DNA of 64,000 nucleotides from Toxoplasma gondii ME49 (GCF_000006565.2 NC_031477.1:4973683-5037682); one strand, 5' to 3'; shown: positions 11,701 through 25,645, counted from the stretch's first letter. The notes: a model not told the origin generated them from the letters alone. Numbers and translations are program-made.

Positions 11701-14700
11701 GCCATGGCACTTGCTGTGCCGGACGCCGGCGAAACACCAGGCAGTTTCGCACGAACGGCACAAGACAGGCAAGGGGGCGCGGCATATTCCGCTTCTCGCC
11801 AGGGCGACGAAGTTCGAAAGTTAGAAGGCGCCACAGCAACAGATACGCCTACTCCCCGGAGCGTGGGCGAAGGGCGAGGACTCGAACAGAGGCCAGTCAG
11901 AGAGAGCTCAACGATGGGAGCGCGTTTCAGTGCCGGAGATCGCAGGCCTGTCTCCCCTCAGAACCGATCTCCTATGCGGAACACAGAAGCCGAAGGAGAG
12001 ACTCGAGATGGAGCTTTACAAGGCGGTAGCCTACACCCGTCGATGCAGCAAGCTGGATTGCACGCGCCAGGATGGAGCGACAACGGGGAACCGGAGGGAG
12101 CCACACACAAGACGCGGGAAGATCTGGGGAAAGCAGTCGGACTGCATCGAGACGAAGTTCTCATTATGCAAGGTATGCTCTCTCAGTGCAAGCAAACACG
12201 TGTACGCTCGTATAAATAAATAAATGTATAGTTACTAGCGTGTATGTGTCGAAATGCACATGCGTGCATATATGTGGTCTTCATGTGAAATGAAGGGGAA
12301 GTTCTATCCCTCGTGGGTCATACGGCCTCGTCGGAGCCTCTTCAAATCATGCAAACATCACTTTCAGGCGTATAAAGGAAAGGCCACTTTTGATTCATTT
12401 ATGTTTAGGGTTGATTTTGTCTTCCTAGCGAGGTCGCACGATGCAAGAAATAAGACAGATGCCAGATCACTGCATTTACTAACTGGAAGGAGATCAATTC
12501 AGGCTTACCTGGTGGCCCTCCCCTGACAAAACTGTTAAAGAAAATATGCTGTATTCGGCTGCATGGAATCACGCTTTCGTATGCGTGTCTTTTCTGCCGC
12601 GAGATGTCGATCCTTGTTGGGTGGGAATTTTCATAAGGTGTCTTAGACGTACCTTAGCCTACCGTCTATTGTCGCTTCCGTTGTCGCATCTGGTTAAAAG
12701 ACTCAGAAACAGCTCTTCCTTTCTTTTGCTTCCTTTCAGGCGCTCTGGATATGGCTTGCAAGAGTATATGCGACTTCATGGTCCCCCTTCATGACGTCTA
12801 CATGCTCGTACGAAAAAATGGGAAAAGTCCTGCTTTTTTCAACAAGAACTCACCGAGCAGTTTTACTATCTATTTGAGATGTGCTTTGTTGCTTGCACTG
12901 TTACTCGTATCTAAACAAGTGATCGGAAGTTGTCCATTTTCTGACAGCCAGTTTCATGGCGACGCCGGAGTAGGGGGGCAGGACAGTGATTTGAGAGTAA
13001 AATGTGCTTTTTCATGTGTTCTTTTCTAAGATGTCGGGAAACCTTTTTCGTGTTCTACTCAGTATAGAGAGCGTATCGTAAGCGACTCGGTCTTTCTGTG
13101 TTTATGCACAGAACAGCCTGCTAAGATTCATTAAGCACTCCCACTCGTCTTGCTATTCTACGGAAATTTCCCTCCGTGCGTTGTTTCGCTCTTCTTCTCG
13201 TGCCTCTAATTTCTGCAACGTTGGCCTCCAAGCGACTGACCACGACTCCATCAGATTTTGCTCGTGTCTTGATGTTGGCTTCAGGAATGTTCGATGCGAC
13301 TGACCCGCGAACTTCTGGTTGATGTTTTGCGCAAAGGTCATTCGCGTATTCCGGTCTATGAGGGGTGAGGCAGACAAGGGCAAGGGCCACCAGTGCCCTT
13401 GTGGGAGACTTCATGCTGTGAAGTTACATGCGAAGTTTTTCGTCATACGGTGCACCCCTTTATACATAGGTACGGCGTGCTTGCAGTGAGGGCGTCACAC
13501 ACCGTCGCTTCTCGATCGGAAGGAGAAACTTTTTCGGAGGGTACCTCTGCGTTTCTGGCATTGTACTATTGCCGGAGAGCGAGGGTCATATAATGTCGAT
13601 GTAGCATTTAAAAAGGGCTGCAATGTGCGCGCGTGCGGGTGAAAAGAGATACGAAGCGGGGTAGCTTCTATGTTTCCGACGTACCAGTCAAGCTATTGAT
13701 CGTTGGATTATGAGTGCCTGTGGCTGTTGTTCCTCTTCTTTGCCGCCGTTGTCAAGCGAAGCCATCAACGCCAATTTGTGTACTTCACATCATTATCGGT
13801 CACATTGTGTGCAGAAACGCGTATCCCGTTCGGCTGGCGGTGATGTGTGCGTGTTTCATTCTGCTAGTCTCAACGATTTTTCAGCTTGTTCAACGTGTCA
13901 TCCACAAGCTGGCTGCCTTAGCCAGCATTCGCGACAGTTGTTGGGTTTTGCAGCAGGGTAAAGACATTCTGTGTAAAGACATGAACCGGTGTCGTCTGTG
14001 GTGTGCGAGCAGGCGCCGCTCTAATGTCCGAGGCGTGCTTCTTGTGAAGAGTCTCATCCTTATTGATCCAAAGGCAGGTAGGAGCAACAAAGAGGCTTGA
14101 TACTTTATTGGTGCAGGAGTGCCGCTGCGCATCTACAGTGGCGCGTGTTTGCTTTGGTACCGTCGTGTAACCGTCTTCGGCGGCCCTGACAAAATCCGGT
14201 GACTGGTCGCAGAAGCAGGAATTCCTACCTGATGTGCGATTGCTACTGGAAATCTTGCTGTTCCATTTGCCAGGTCCACCCGGGACGCGGAAGTGTGCCA
14301 TTAGACTTAGAGTGCACGTTAACCGGTACCCCTTGGATCTAAGCACATAGTGCAACAGGAAAGCATAATTTCGGCTTGAAGCACAGCGTATTTCGATCGT
14401 GTGCGGGCAAAGCTCTAAAGTATCTGGGGCGGCTCTTGGCAAAGAGCTATGCCTGTGTGCGTGTGCTGCTTGTAGGCATCAGGATCCGCGACCTGATGCG
14501 CGGTCGCACTTTCCGACGTTTGTGCACGCCCCTGTTCGTCGCCCCTTCTGTCAACCCGTACCAACTTCTTAATGAATTTCAAGAGGTAAGACTGACTGTC
14601 GTGCTCCTTCGCCATGAACAAGTCGGAAGCCCTTTTTCCAGCGGGAAGAGTAAGATGGCAGCCTCAAGCTTTGCAGCCGATGTTGATTTCCGTGACTTTG

Positions 14701-16480
14701 TGGCAGTGTTACGCGCACAGCGGCCCAAGATGGTTTACAGTTTCACCTGAAGGAGTCTGCCCATGCGTCCAGTGCCACGACTTTGTGCCGTATGCCCTCT
14801 TCCGCCTTCGTGCTGGCTGTTTTGCTTTCGCAACAGGGCCGCTGTCACTTAGCGTTTGTGACCAATGACGTCGCAACCTATCAGCATGCATGGAAGCAGG
14901 ACGTCGACGTTCCTACAACTGCGGATCTTCTGGGGATTGTCACTCTCGAAGATGTGATAGAGGAGCTCATTCAAGAGGAAATCATGGATGAGTTTGATAA
15001 ACGCATGGTGAGTGTTTTTCCGTATTACTTCCCAGCATTCGTGTTCGTACGTTTTCATCGTTTACATTTCTTTTGTTGCCCCAACACTCACCTTGTTGTT
15101 TTTTGCGTTTTTGCCGAAGCCAGTGGTGGGACGAAATATGGCTCCAGTGCATACGGATACCCTCATCTTGCCACACTTGTTCACCTGCCCCTGTTACATC
15201 CAATTTTCGTTCTCGTTCCCTCCGATACAGCAGTCGTAGAGGATCACTTGACAATAGTTTGTTTTCACAATGCTCACACATTTGTCCTATCCATTGTCGC
15301 ATTGTTTCTTTGGCCGTCTCTTCCTTGTTGTCCTTTCATTGCTCCAGTGCTATTGCAGCGTCCCTGCGCCGCGCCGTGAGACAGTCATATCCGTTTCTTT
15401 GTTCGTTACCTCTGGTCACTGACCATTATGCCCAGTATGCCCACACGCTGCCTTCCGGGTAGCCAGCACTTTTTTGATCCCCTCTCATTTTCTCTTTTTG
15501 TTTCCATGATGACTCTGGAGCTTTGCGTTTCCCGTGTGTACGTTAATGTCCTTTTGTGTATCTTGGTGTCTGTTGCGAACAACCGTGCACAGACAGGCGT
15601 AGGGCCCTCTGCTGCTCGCGCTATGCGCTCGGCAGGCAGTGGTCATTCTGGAGTCCTTTCGTCGACACCAGGAGCATCGCGGTTTCCTGCGATGGACACC
15701 TCGGCATTCCTTGGTCTAGAGCCCCCGCGCCACGAGTCGGGCAGCGAACTTTCCGATAGATTGGGCACACGCTCAAACACAGATGCTTACCTTCCTCTTG
15801 CGCGAGCTTCTACCACTCTAAGTCGTTTCGCATCTCTTTTCGCTTTGGAAGAGGCTGCCTCGTGCGCATCCCCTTCAGCCCCGTTTATTAGAACTCCCCC
15901 ACATCTTGGGAGTCGTGCCGCCCTTCTCTTCACTGCTGGCGATCGAGCGCCAGGGCCAAGCAAGGGAGATCAAGGAGAAGACCACCCGGAAACGATTAAC
16001 GGGAACAAAGTGGGAAAAAGACTGTGTAAGTCAAAAACGTCGGAATGTCCTTTTCAAGGAGTACGTGCTGATGGGGCAGGAGCGGCCGCCGGGCTCACAG
16101 ATGGGTCCTCATGCTCAAGCTCGGCGGCACATGATTCTAATGGTTCACGTAGTGTTTGCTCTGGAGGGACCGCTTGCGAAGCGGACTCGTTGATAGAAGA
16201 TCGTCCATTCTCTCCGGGGAAACAAGAGGTGCATCGACTGCGTTCGGAAATGAAAGGCTTTTCTGAATCGCCAGCCTCTTTGTTGTTGTCCCCAGATACA
16301 TCTGTATCTGGAGTAATGTCGCCCAAACGACAGTGCGAAGTCTCATCCGGCACACACCTGGGTTCAGCAGGAGAGGTGATTTCGCCGGAAGTATGTGCCA
16401 GAGAAGCACTGGGTGATCACAGTTTTCCTTCGTCACAAACTCCAGGAGGTCGCCGAGCTCAGCGACGTCGCTCCATGTAG
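8722..16480 (+). CDS. CNNM/CorC-type DUF21-CBS domain transporter
   Basis: Proteins of this family are membrane proteins of magnesium or divalent-cation transport and homeostasis. Ten exons join in phase: 8722-9881, 10317-10536, 10937-11075, 11543-12172, 12740-12807, 13285-13364, 14013-14077, 14476-14585, 14837-15007 and 15593-16480, giving 1,176 aa. A hydrophobic segment near residues 110-127 may be a signal anchor after a long N-terminal stretch. The DUF21 membrane domain starts near residue 340 (SGLTTGYMAFDELQL) and continues through NSLAMEALP, VGEILPQALC and PTSKLLDRF. The CBS pair follows: ALDMACKSICDFMVPLHDVY, GHSRIPVYEG, GVLLVKSLILIDP, LLNEFQ and GIVTLEDVIEELIQEEI. Exon 4 inserts about 180 low-complexity residues between LKALIGLH and DEVLIMQGALD, which are nearly adjacent in relatives. 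The last exon is a Ser-rich C-terminal tail of about 295 aa with no domain I recognise. The first in-frame ATG is 8722. Confidence 0.92.
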
Positions 16481-19171
16481 GTATCTGGTAAACTTTCTAT
16501 CAGTCCAGGTCGCGTCAGTGTTTGTACTGAGGATGGGCTGCAAGGACGACAAAGGATACCCGAGTCTGAGCAACTGGATAAAGGCAGAGAAGCAGAGAAA
16601 CACAGTAACAAGGCGATATACAGAAGCAGCGAAGACGTGCTTCTCTAGGACATCAGCCGTCTACCTGGTGCTATGTTCGGGATGGACAGTCGAAAGGCAA
16701 AAGTGGTACATGAAGAGAGGGATCAGGCGGTCGAACGAAAATAGGCAAACCTATGGAGACCGCGACCACTGGTCTCTGTACGAAAGTAAACAGCGAGCGT
16801 TGTGCTACTGAACATAAAAACAACGTCCAGATGCCCTCGCCGACGGAGGGCAAACACAAAGAAGTACGCATAGGCTGCGGCGAATGGATTAGCATCGTAC
16901 TGGGATGACAGAGAAGACGGAACGAACACCCAAGGGCGACGCAGGTACCGGGGAGGGTAAGAAAGCAGAAACACGAAAACTTTGGAAAAGGAGGGACCAA
17001 AGCATCAGAGGGAAGAGAGTGAGCAGGCACTGGCAGAGGGACGTTCCTCCAGAAATGCCGATTCTAAGATTGCGCTAAGACCCTTGGCGCAAGATAGGAC
17101 GGACGTTGTAGGCCCTTGCACTAGTGGGGGAGATAGTGGGAACAAACCAGATGAATTCGCTGAAGAATGAGCACGTAGCAAAGCGAACTAGCGGTGTCGC
17201 GACGCTGGCGTATGGTGACGCTAATTGCCAGTAGCTTTATAGTACCACAGAGAATATCCAATAGCAGGAGCGTCACACGGAACTTTTTACCGCATCACCG
17301 AGGTAAAGGGTTTTTGATCGGGTCGCAAGATTGTAACATATGAGAGTTGTGGAAGCCCAATGTATCCAGTTTTCTTATCAAAATCGTGGCTCTGAAGGGA
17401 GCCTTGGCGTAACAATGGTGCTGCTTCCAGCCTTCGGGATAACACAGCCGGACAAGAAATTTCATCTGTTGCAGCACGAAGTGACAGGCTAGATATCCTG
17501 TCATAAACGGGTTCTTTTTTCTCGGGTTCTCTTCGTTGGCGAGCGCGGATGTCTCTTGTTAGTGATCCTTAGTTCTGAAAAGGCAACTATTAATGAAGGG
17601 AATCACCTCAGAATGCAAACCTAGGCCGCACAGGTGTTTGCAAGAACTGTGGTAAAAGATTGTCGAGCGGTTGCCGTGAGTATATGATTACTCTACTCGG
17701 TAAGGAATAATGTATCTGCAGCAGGTCAGCGGGGTGGTGGTGCATAGCAATCATAAAGAACTATCAGGATGGTAAAAAAATGAATACTTGTGCAATTTTC
17801 CCCCATCACTGGTGTCAGATACTGGTATTTCTATCTGGCGGGGTCTGGCTACAGGCTCACGTCAACACAGTGTGAAAGATTGCTTTTATTTTGAAGGAGG
17901 AAAGTTTTAGTTCTATGTGTTAAACAGCTTCAACGTCCAGACATGTGAAAATGCTTTCATGTCCAGCCCAAAGCCCCTCGCTTCGGCGTTGTCCGTGCTA
18001 ATAATCTGTGGATTTGCACATCGCATTCATGTTCTAGGCTGTCAAAAACGTTTCCTGCCAATGGAGAATGAAAATAACGAGGGAACAACTAAGGTGGCCC
18101 CGGAACTCGAAATGTTCGTAGGCGCCGCTGCGGTGCTCACCGCGTTTTCACTGGGTGCAGCAAACTGGGAAATGCGTTAGATACAATCAAGTACTTCTAG
18201 TGTATTCAATGACTGACTCACCACAATACGTGGGTAGTTTTGACTCTTGTGCAGCACAGAAAACTCACTGTTGTTGCAATAGATATTCCGTACAGTACCT
18301 CATGATAAAAGATTCCCGGCTTATCATGTGCAGTGGGCCAGTTTCGCGAATGAGGTCTCTGCCGAAAACGCAACACGTCCGATTGGTTCTGTTTTCTGCA
18401 TCTTTTTTGTAATCTTACTTAAGGGGTAGTGCCGGAGCGATGATTTTCTTGCCCCGAATGGAGGCATAAGAGCACTCGAGACGCATGGTCTCGCTCCTTT
18501 TTCTTCATTCATTTACGGGTCACAATTCGGATCCTCCGCTTATTTCTAAATGCCAGGTGCTGTACGTACCGATACAGCACGAACACGTGTACATGATACG
18601 CAATGGAAAAGCCTCTCTCGCTTTTTCGAAAAGCTCCCGTAAGGGCGGCGACTGGATGTGATCGGAAGGTTGCAGGGAATTATGTGGAGTTCGTTTCCAC
18701 CCGTATGCTGACTGCTTCAGTGTGAATATGAAGGAGAACGGAAAGAACGACGCGATCTACTGATAGTTGGGGCACCACTGCTATATCGGACAGTTGGACT
18801 TAAGCGACGCCCGGTTGATCAATAATGAAATTGTCTGCGGGAATATACGTGAGCGAACTCAATGGTAACGTGTGAAGTCCATGTTGATGAGGAGTTACAG
18901 TTCTGGAGAAGAACGAAAAGCTGACTTTCATTCAGGGGGAAGACCTTTTTTCCGTGGTTTCACGTGGTCTGGCGAACTCGTTCTACCATCGCCTCCTCCC
19001 CCCCCGGCGGGCACGGCGTCTTCCTGTGAGGGTCGAAGGCGAATGCCTGTGAGACGGGGACAGAACAACGAGAGAAAAAACGCTAATGCCTGCCACAGGG
19101 ACACAAGCAGTGGCACCATGCATGAGGCGAGGAAATTTTCGCCGAGGAGTGACAGGAGGACGTGCATTCAT
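16481..19171. other. Convergent intergenic region, no gene recognised
   Basis: This 2.7 kb lies between the 3' ends of the CNNM gene and the IPT/TIG gene. It probably holds both 3' untranslated regions. Several frames of 60-140 codons exist on both strands, but none shows a domain, a convincing splice structure or sustained composition bias. A C-rich patch at about 18998-19012 is the only marked local feature. Confidence 0.4.
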
Positions 19172-22100
19172 TTAATCTCGGACACGAGACGTCGAACACA
19201 GCGACCTGCATTCATTGACGACTGCCGTAAACCTTGCTACCTTTTTTCCATTTGGTGCCATCTCTTGTATTCGACGTGATATGTCGAAACAGCTGAACGT
19301 GACAATCATCAGCGTATGTGGATTTGTAGATATACACTTATCGATGTGTAGTTCTGGCAAAAGAGGCACCACGCGCTGCCGCCCGTGGTCGTACGAAGGT
19401 ACAGTGCACACATGTGTTGGCATTCGCATATGTATGTGAATCAGGTGTACACTAAATGTGGGAAACAGTAAACACGGCGTCAGTCGGTGGCATCCGAAAT
19501 GCAATGCCCTTGATATGAACAAATGCAATTTCCTCGCAACAGATTCGTGGGACTTTGCGTTGACAATCACGTTTCCTTGGTCGTCTGCGATACCAAACAC
19601 TTATTCCGATTTGCAAACACCCTTTACCAGGTTGGATAAATCGCACGTAGTACTTACACTGGAGTCGGAGGATCCTAGCCTCGTTGACGGGGATGAATCT
19701 CTGTCCGTCAAGAGAGACACTGCAAACGGCGAAGACAAAATCTTCAGACGTCTCTACTTGTTCCTCTTCCAGGGTCAATGCGGGGAAAGTGAGCTCTGGA
19801 GTAACAAACTGGTACAGAAAGAAAAACGAAAAAACCCAGCACACGATGGTGAATTCTTGCACTCGCGGTTTCTCGGTTTTTGAAGCTTGTTTTCCGGTAT
19901 GGGAGACTGAGACGGCAAGCAGGAGTGAAGTGTTGAGCCTCTCTTGATCGCCGCCCGTCCTCAGACTGACAATTTTATCAGTTCTCTTTTCTTACTGTGA
20001 GTGTTGGATCCCGTGGTTTTTCATCTGCGGCTTCCAAACCAGAGTTTTCTGCTTTTTCTCTTCTTCTTGCCCGCAATGTAGGGCCGCCGCTAGAGGTCGC
20101 ATTTCTTCCTGCTGCGCTTCCAGTTTGCTCTCGAGGTCCACCGAGTCCAACTGCAGGGGTTTTCCCCTCTTGGCCTCCCCCTGTAAAGTTTGCCATTCCA
20201 GGAATACCTGCCCCACCTCCCGGCACAGCTTTTGTTTTTGCGCGAGCCCCTGCGCTGTTTGCTGTCGCAGACCCAGCTTTCCCCCTCTGACTATCGGTCG
20301 CACGGGACCCTGCAGGTTTCCTCTTTACTCGGTTTGGATCGGGCAGCAGCGTGAGCGGCTGCGGGTCTACATCTATTACGGCTGGCAGATAAAGAACACG
20401 TTCGACTGCTTGTTCTGGAGGTGAAGCAACTTCATGCGCAGAGCTCATGGTGGACGGAGTGTAGTTGTCTGTATCGGTGGATGAGGAAACTGCAGCAACA
20501 GGAGACATCTCGTCATGAAGGCACGAAAGAAAGTCTCGTGCAGCCGGATTGCCAGACCGAAGAATAGTAAGCCGAACTTGAGCGCTGTTGCTTGCGATCG
20601 CTGACTGGACAGAGACAACGATATGAGTCTGGGGAGACATGACATTGTCCAGATCTACATCGAACAGATCTCCGTTTTCCGAGATGGTGTATGCAATGAC
20701 ATGCTGTGTGCACAGATCTGGACTATAATACGTGAAAACGGCCGGTTGCCGGCTGAAAACCTGACCATTGAAGGAGAGAAAAACAGATATCTGGCCCTTA
20801 TGATCGACCTGATTTGAGGGCACGAACCCGCCATCAGCTTCATGGGCGATCGGGCTGTTGTGACCTCCGCTTGCTTCGTCAGAAACAACTGGTTCAGTAG
20901 AAAACTTCGATACTTCGTCGATAACGCCTGCAGGATCCTTTCCCGGTCCAGTGGGGAGACGTTGCTGTAGAGTTTGACGCGAAAAACCGTGAAGCTACAA
21001 ATTTGATGGACCGCACCGAAGGTGTTGAAAAATCCTTTGAAATATCATAAAGAAACTGTGAGAACATTGCCACCTACATTGCTACAGTGCCTTCGCTCGC
21101 GCTTCGTAAGACCACAGATCCTGAAGAGCACAAACTAAGACGGGCTACTTTCCGGCAGGACTGCCCGCGTTCTCTATTAGGACACCGGTGCGCAAAAGTA
21201 GATCCTCGGCGCACAACTAGTGCGGCCAGCTGCTTTTCAGGATTTTCTAGCTGGCATGCCGCCACAGCATTCCTGACTGCAGACAGATGTAATTATAAAA
21301 GAAGAATGACATACCGAGGGCTTTTTAGGAGGCATCCAGAAGCTAATGCGGTGAGATTTTGTGTCAACGTGAGCCGGCAAGACATCCTCGGTAGCATCTG
21401 GGTATCGGAGAAGAACGACTGTATTCTCCGACTCAAAGCACTCGTTCGCTTCTATCTGCACCCTGGTCCGCCTGTCACTCGACCCTACGTCAGGAGAAAT
21501 GCCTAGAATGTGAATATCGACGACGCGGAGGCTCTTAGGCCTCTCAGTAAAGTGCACACCTGAGAAGAAAAGTCGCGTTCATCGACTTCGAAACGAATAC
21601 GCATGAGCGTTTTATTTTGCGAGATCGGCGAACGTTTCGCCGGTTGTATTGCATTTCTCAAAATATCTCATACCAGCACTTCCTCTCCAAGACTGTAAAA
21701 GAGCAGTTGTGCAGAAGTTGAGCAGCTTTTCAGTATGCCTGATTGTCAGAAAAAGTTTCTTAGTATGAAACAGTGGAATTAATGACTGTGCTGGTTCCTT
21801 CCCACACGTATTCACTTGCATGGCATATTTGAAATGTTAGGCCTTTTAGTGTGCGTCAAGCCGTGTTACAGGCACGCCGTCTAACGCGTGGCTTCCGTAG
21901 TAGCTTCGAACTCATTTTCGAGATGTACGTCCTTTCGGTCTGCATCTACCAGGATTCGGATTGTCCTCGTAACCTACCGTTGACCAACATACACTGAGGT
22001 ACTACATCATTTATAATTGCTACGGACTAACAGAAATAACTGGATAGAACGGCTTGCATCAACGAGATGGAGTTATCTAATTTCCCGTGACATCTCGAGA

Positions 22101-25100
22101 CATGGTTACCGTCCCGCAGATCCCGCTTAACCTCTTTTCCTCTTTCCCCTCTTCCTTGGCCCCATTTGCCAGAAACGTATACGCAAACAAACTAGACTCT
22201 TTCCTCTTCGGATCTGCCCCTTTGACAATTTCTGCTGCTCTCTCGTGGCCTACCGTTTAGCCCCACGTCGATAAATGTATCAAAATCATTCAGGACCATT
22301 GGCTCCAGGCGAGGAGAAACGCATTGAATGGCGAAAGTTTGTTTGCCTTTTGTTTTCGACCCGTGTTGCTCCCCTACACCTCGTTCTTCTTCTGCATTGT
22401 CCCTTTTCACAGTCACGATCTTAGCTGGGACGAAAACCGAGTAAGAGAAATCTGGTTCCATTTCCAGTTCATCAAGCATATACGAGCGTAAGCCCCCACT
22501 TCCTCCGTCGAAGTAAGAGCACGCTTGTCTCACTCGTCCAAGCATCATTTCGTGCAACGATCCGAAGCTGTCGTCGATTGACCTTTGGCACGAAGGAGCC
22601 TCAGGGACGGGGGCTGGCTGTGGGCCTCTTAAGTTGACAGTGTAACGGGCACTGCTTAACTCTAGTGCAGAGGTGTCCAGCCTTGCCATGCCTGGCTGCG
22701 CCTTTACGGCGTCAGCTAAGCCCCAGGCCCGCCGCCGTATCGAGCGATAACTGCCAGAACTATTGGCTCTCCACATGGCCGAGGAAGGAAAACAAGGGAG
22801 GGCACCGGAAGACAAATTGGAGACGGAATCTCGATGTGAGGACGAAGGGGAGAAATAGATGCCGGTCGCCATGGCGACCGGTCGTCGAATGCATGTAAAC
22901 CTAGCCACGATATCATCCTCTGGAACACCGAGAGGGAGGTAATCGAGAAAAATTGTGAGCAGGAGGCCACCTAAGAAGGAACCGGCAGACAACTACGGAA
23001 ACGGGAAGTGAGGCGTCGTAGTGCAGTGACAGTTAAAGACTGGTGTAAGAGAAACCTGACAACAACCGAAGGCGACGTTCCCCTTTCTGCAGAATATATA
23101 CATGTAAATACACGTTCACAAATTCATCTCATCAGGCAATGACAAAAGAGCAACTGCATCCGTAGCATGGTGGGACACAACGAAGAATTATGCATAAGCT
23201 TTTCCGTTTTTTCGCTATCTCGAGAGCACGGACGAACACCATCCACCCTACCCGCAGAGCGTCTTATCCGCCTCTTTTAGAGCCATCTCTGCTTGACAGA
23301 TGCGCAGATGGAAAACCGGCGATCCGACTTAACTGCCCCAGCGATGAAGCCATTACGGAGCTCGCTGGCGAGAGCGGCAGGAGCCACCTGTCGACACATT
23401 CTACTCTTGGTCATGAGGACGAAAGGTAAGGATACTGTGAATTCTAAATACCAGATATTCCACCGGAAAGAAAGCTGGGAGTGTGCGAAGGGCTTCCCCG
23501 ACGTCGGTGATTAGCAGCTGTCGGCAGCAGAGAATACAACCTTAGCAACAGTTTAGGTCTGGTCGGTCCTTACCGTCGACAGTAATGTTATTGGGCTTCA
23601 CATACGTCACTCTCTGGGGAAAGTGGGCGAACAAGACTCGCGCTTCGGGGGCGTGCTCTGATGCCCTGCTCCAGCAGCATCCGCCATCAATGGACACCTG
23701 AAGAAGCGAGCAGGCGCGGGAGAGAAACACAGGCCTCATCAACTCGAGTAAGGCTGCAAGACATCCAAATCGTTGATCGTTGCAGAGGTGAGGAGCTAAA
23801 ATGGAGAATCGCTTGACTGGTAACATTAGCAGGTTTCTTGCGTTAACAGACTCAATTCTTTTCAAGAAACAGCGAGTCATCCGTGTGGTTAACTGGCCAG
23901 TCGAACGTTAGGGGAAAAAAGAGTCCAGATCCTCCCGCCGGTTAGGAGCAATTACACATGCTGGCAAACGTGATAATGAGACTACACATTTCACCTCCCG
24001 CACGACGGTGCTTGTGGAGTCACAATGTGGAAGACGATGTCCTCTCATGATTCACACAGATTTTCGGTCTTCTATGGAGACTTTTCCCACACGATTGGAG
24101 ACGTGTATATACACGCACATGCGTACATACAAGGCGCGCGATGCCACTAAGAAGCCCAGGATTTTTTTCCACCTTCTTTATCCTGGTCAGGTGCCTCCTC
24201 ACTTCCGCAACGTATGGGAATATGTGGCGACTTCTGCTTTCGAATAGCGTCTTGGAGGCATGGTACGCTCGCGCCTGTTCCTCTTCTACAGGAGTGGCCG
24301 GCTCAAAAAACTCGCGCGAAGCGAAAGGATCATCAGCTACTTTGCTGCACGCCGTGGGGCTCGCGGAAAGGGGGCGCAGTTGTGCCTCATTCGTGCCTTG
24401 TTTGCCCACTTGTGAGGGTAGTGTTGAGAGCTCATGGTCGGGAAGGGGAGGACATTCACAAAAAATTTCACGTGCGTCTCCAGTGAACTCTGTGTCCGCT
24501 GCCACCACGACGGTTGTTGGACTGTGCGTAGCGCAACCTGGATGAGAGTCAGGCTCACCCGAATGGCCAAGACTTTCCGAACATAACGGACACGTTTCAG
24601 AGGGCATTGGGTCCTCGCTTGCAGGACGCAGTCTTACAAATATGTCGCTAGACAAACGTTGTCGAGGGCCTGCTGCGGAACGCGTCTGAACCCTTTGATG
24701 TTTACCAGGATACTCGTCAGCTTTAGCTGTCTGTGGTCTCCCCTTCGTTGCTCTTTCCCTCGTAAAGCAATCAGAGTCTGAGGTTCGTTCTGGAACGTCG
24801 GGCTCGCCAAGACTCCAGCAGCCGCTTCCGCCTCTTTCGTCCATTGCGGGGCTGCGCTTGGGTGAATTGCCTTGTTCGTTCTCCATCTCCGCAGGACGTG
24901 CACGAAGAGCAGGAACGATAGCCGCCTTGTAAGTGTCTAGGCGAGACACAGGGGGCAGAGCAGAGAGGCGGAGGCGAAGAACTGGAGGGAGCGGGGTTGA
25001 TCCCGGGACTGGTAGTAGTCGAGGGCGAAGCTCCAGGATCTGGCATGCCGCAAAGGCCATCAGCGTCTCGTTGCTACTCGCGATCATACTGGAAGCGAGA

Positions 25101-25250
25101 CGGCCTAGTCCCGGAACAACAGCTGAAAGATTACGAAAGACAGATTGCGGTTCAGCAAGTCTCGTTTGCGAGCTGGCTGCGTCAGCCACAAATTTTGTCG
25201 CAGCGGTGGACAGAGGGAAGGAGAGGAGAAAGAAGTCTGCGATATTAGAC
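19172..25250 (-). CDS. Multi-IPT/TIG-domain protein, 5' end unresolved
   Basis: IPT/TIG domains are immunoglobulin-like folds found in cell-surface receptors and some transcription factors; the role here is unknown. Exons that join in phase are: (start near or below 25250)-24203, 23697-23574, 22970-22254, 21559-21315, 20964-19996, 19808-19658, and a final one from 19584. Domain ends and starts fall at the junctions. VSIDGGCCWS leads to VTYVKPNNITVDGG and LLLTIFLDYLPLG; VDIHILGISPDVGS opens another unit; GQISVFLSFNGQVFS with FTYY closes one; VSLDGQRFIP belongs to a fourth. The first exon is mostly low-complexity with a CPLC motif. The exon at 20964-19996 ends in a Gly/Ala/Arg-rich linker. I found no convincing start ATG, so upstream exons may exist. 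The end at 19172 is also doubtful because the last 250 nt look intron-like. No transmembrane segment is obvious. Confidence 0.7.
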
Positions 25251-25645
25251 CACGAAGAAGAAACATCGTAAAACGACGGATTTATCAGTCGATAATTGCA
25301 TGTGTAGTCTTCACGGTGCTTTCTCTATTCATGCCAGTTCGCGAGCAAAACAAATCGGGTCCGTATTTGATCCATCAGACCCCTATCTCAAGAGCCTGCA
25401 GAAGAATGAACTCTGTAATGATCCCTAATTAAACAATTGTGCATCTTTGATAGCGATACACTCCGGTGATAAGTGACAGAACATGTGAGCGGGAGCCTAA
25501 GTTATATGTAAGAACCTATGGTCGTTTGCTGGAAATCAGGTGCACGGCGGGGCAGGACAAGACAAGCGAAGGAGCTGACGCGCCTGCCGTTTTGTCTTGT
25601 CTTGGAGTATTTCCCTCGACCATTTCCTTTCACCAGCGCCCGTTT
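25251..25645. other. Spacer between RCC1 3' end and IPT gene 5' end
   Basis: About 400 bases separate two genes transcribed in the same leftward direction. The promoter or first exon of the IPT/TIG gene may lie here. No start codon with a convincing donor could be singled out. Confidence 0.35.

Noticed and set aside
17917..18180. A plus-strand frame with a hydrophobic segment (ASALSVLIICGFAHRI).
   Set aside because: It lacks an ATG, has no splice context, and lies between two 3' ends.
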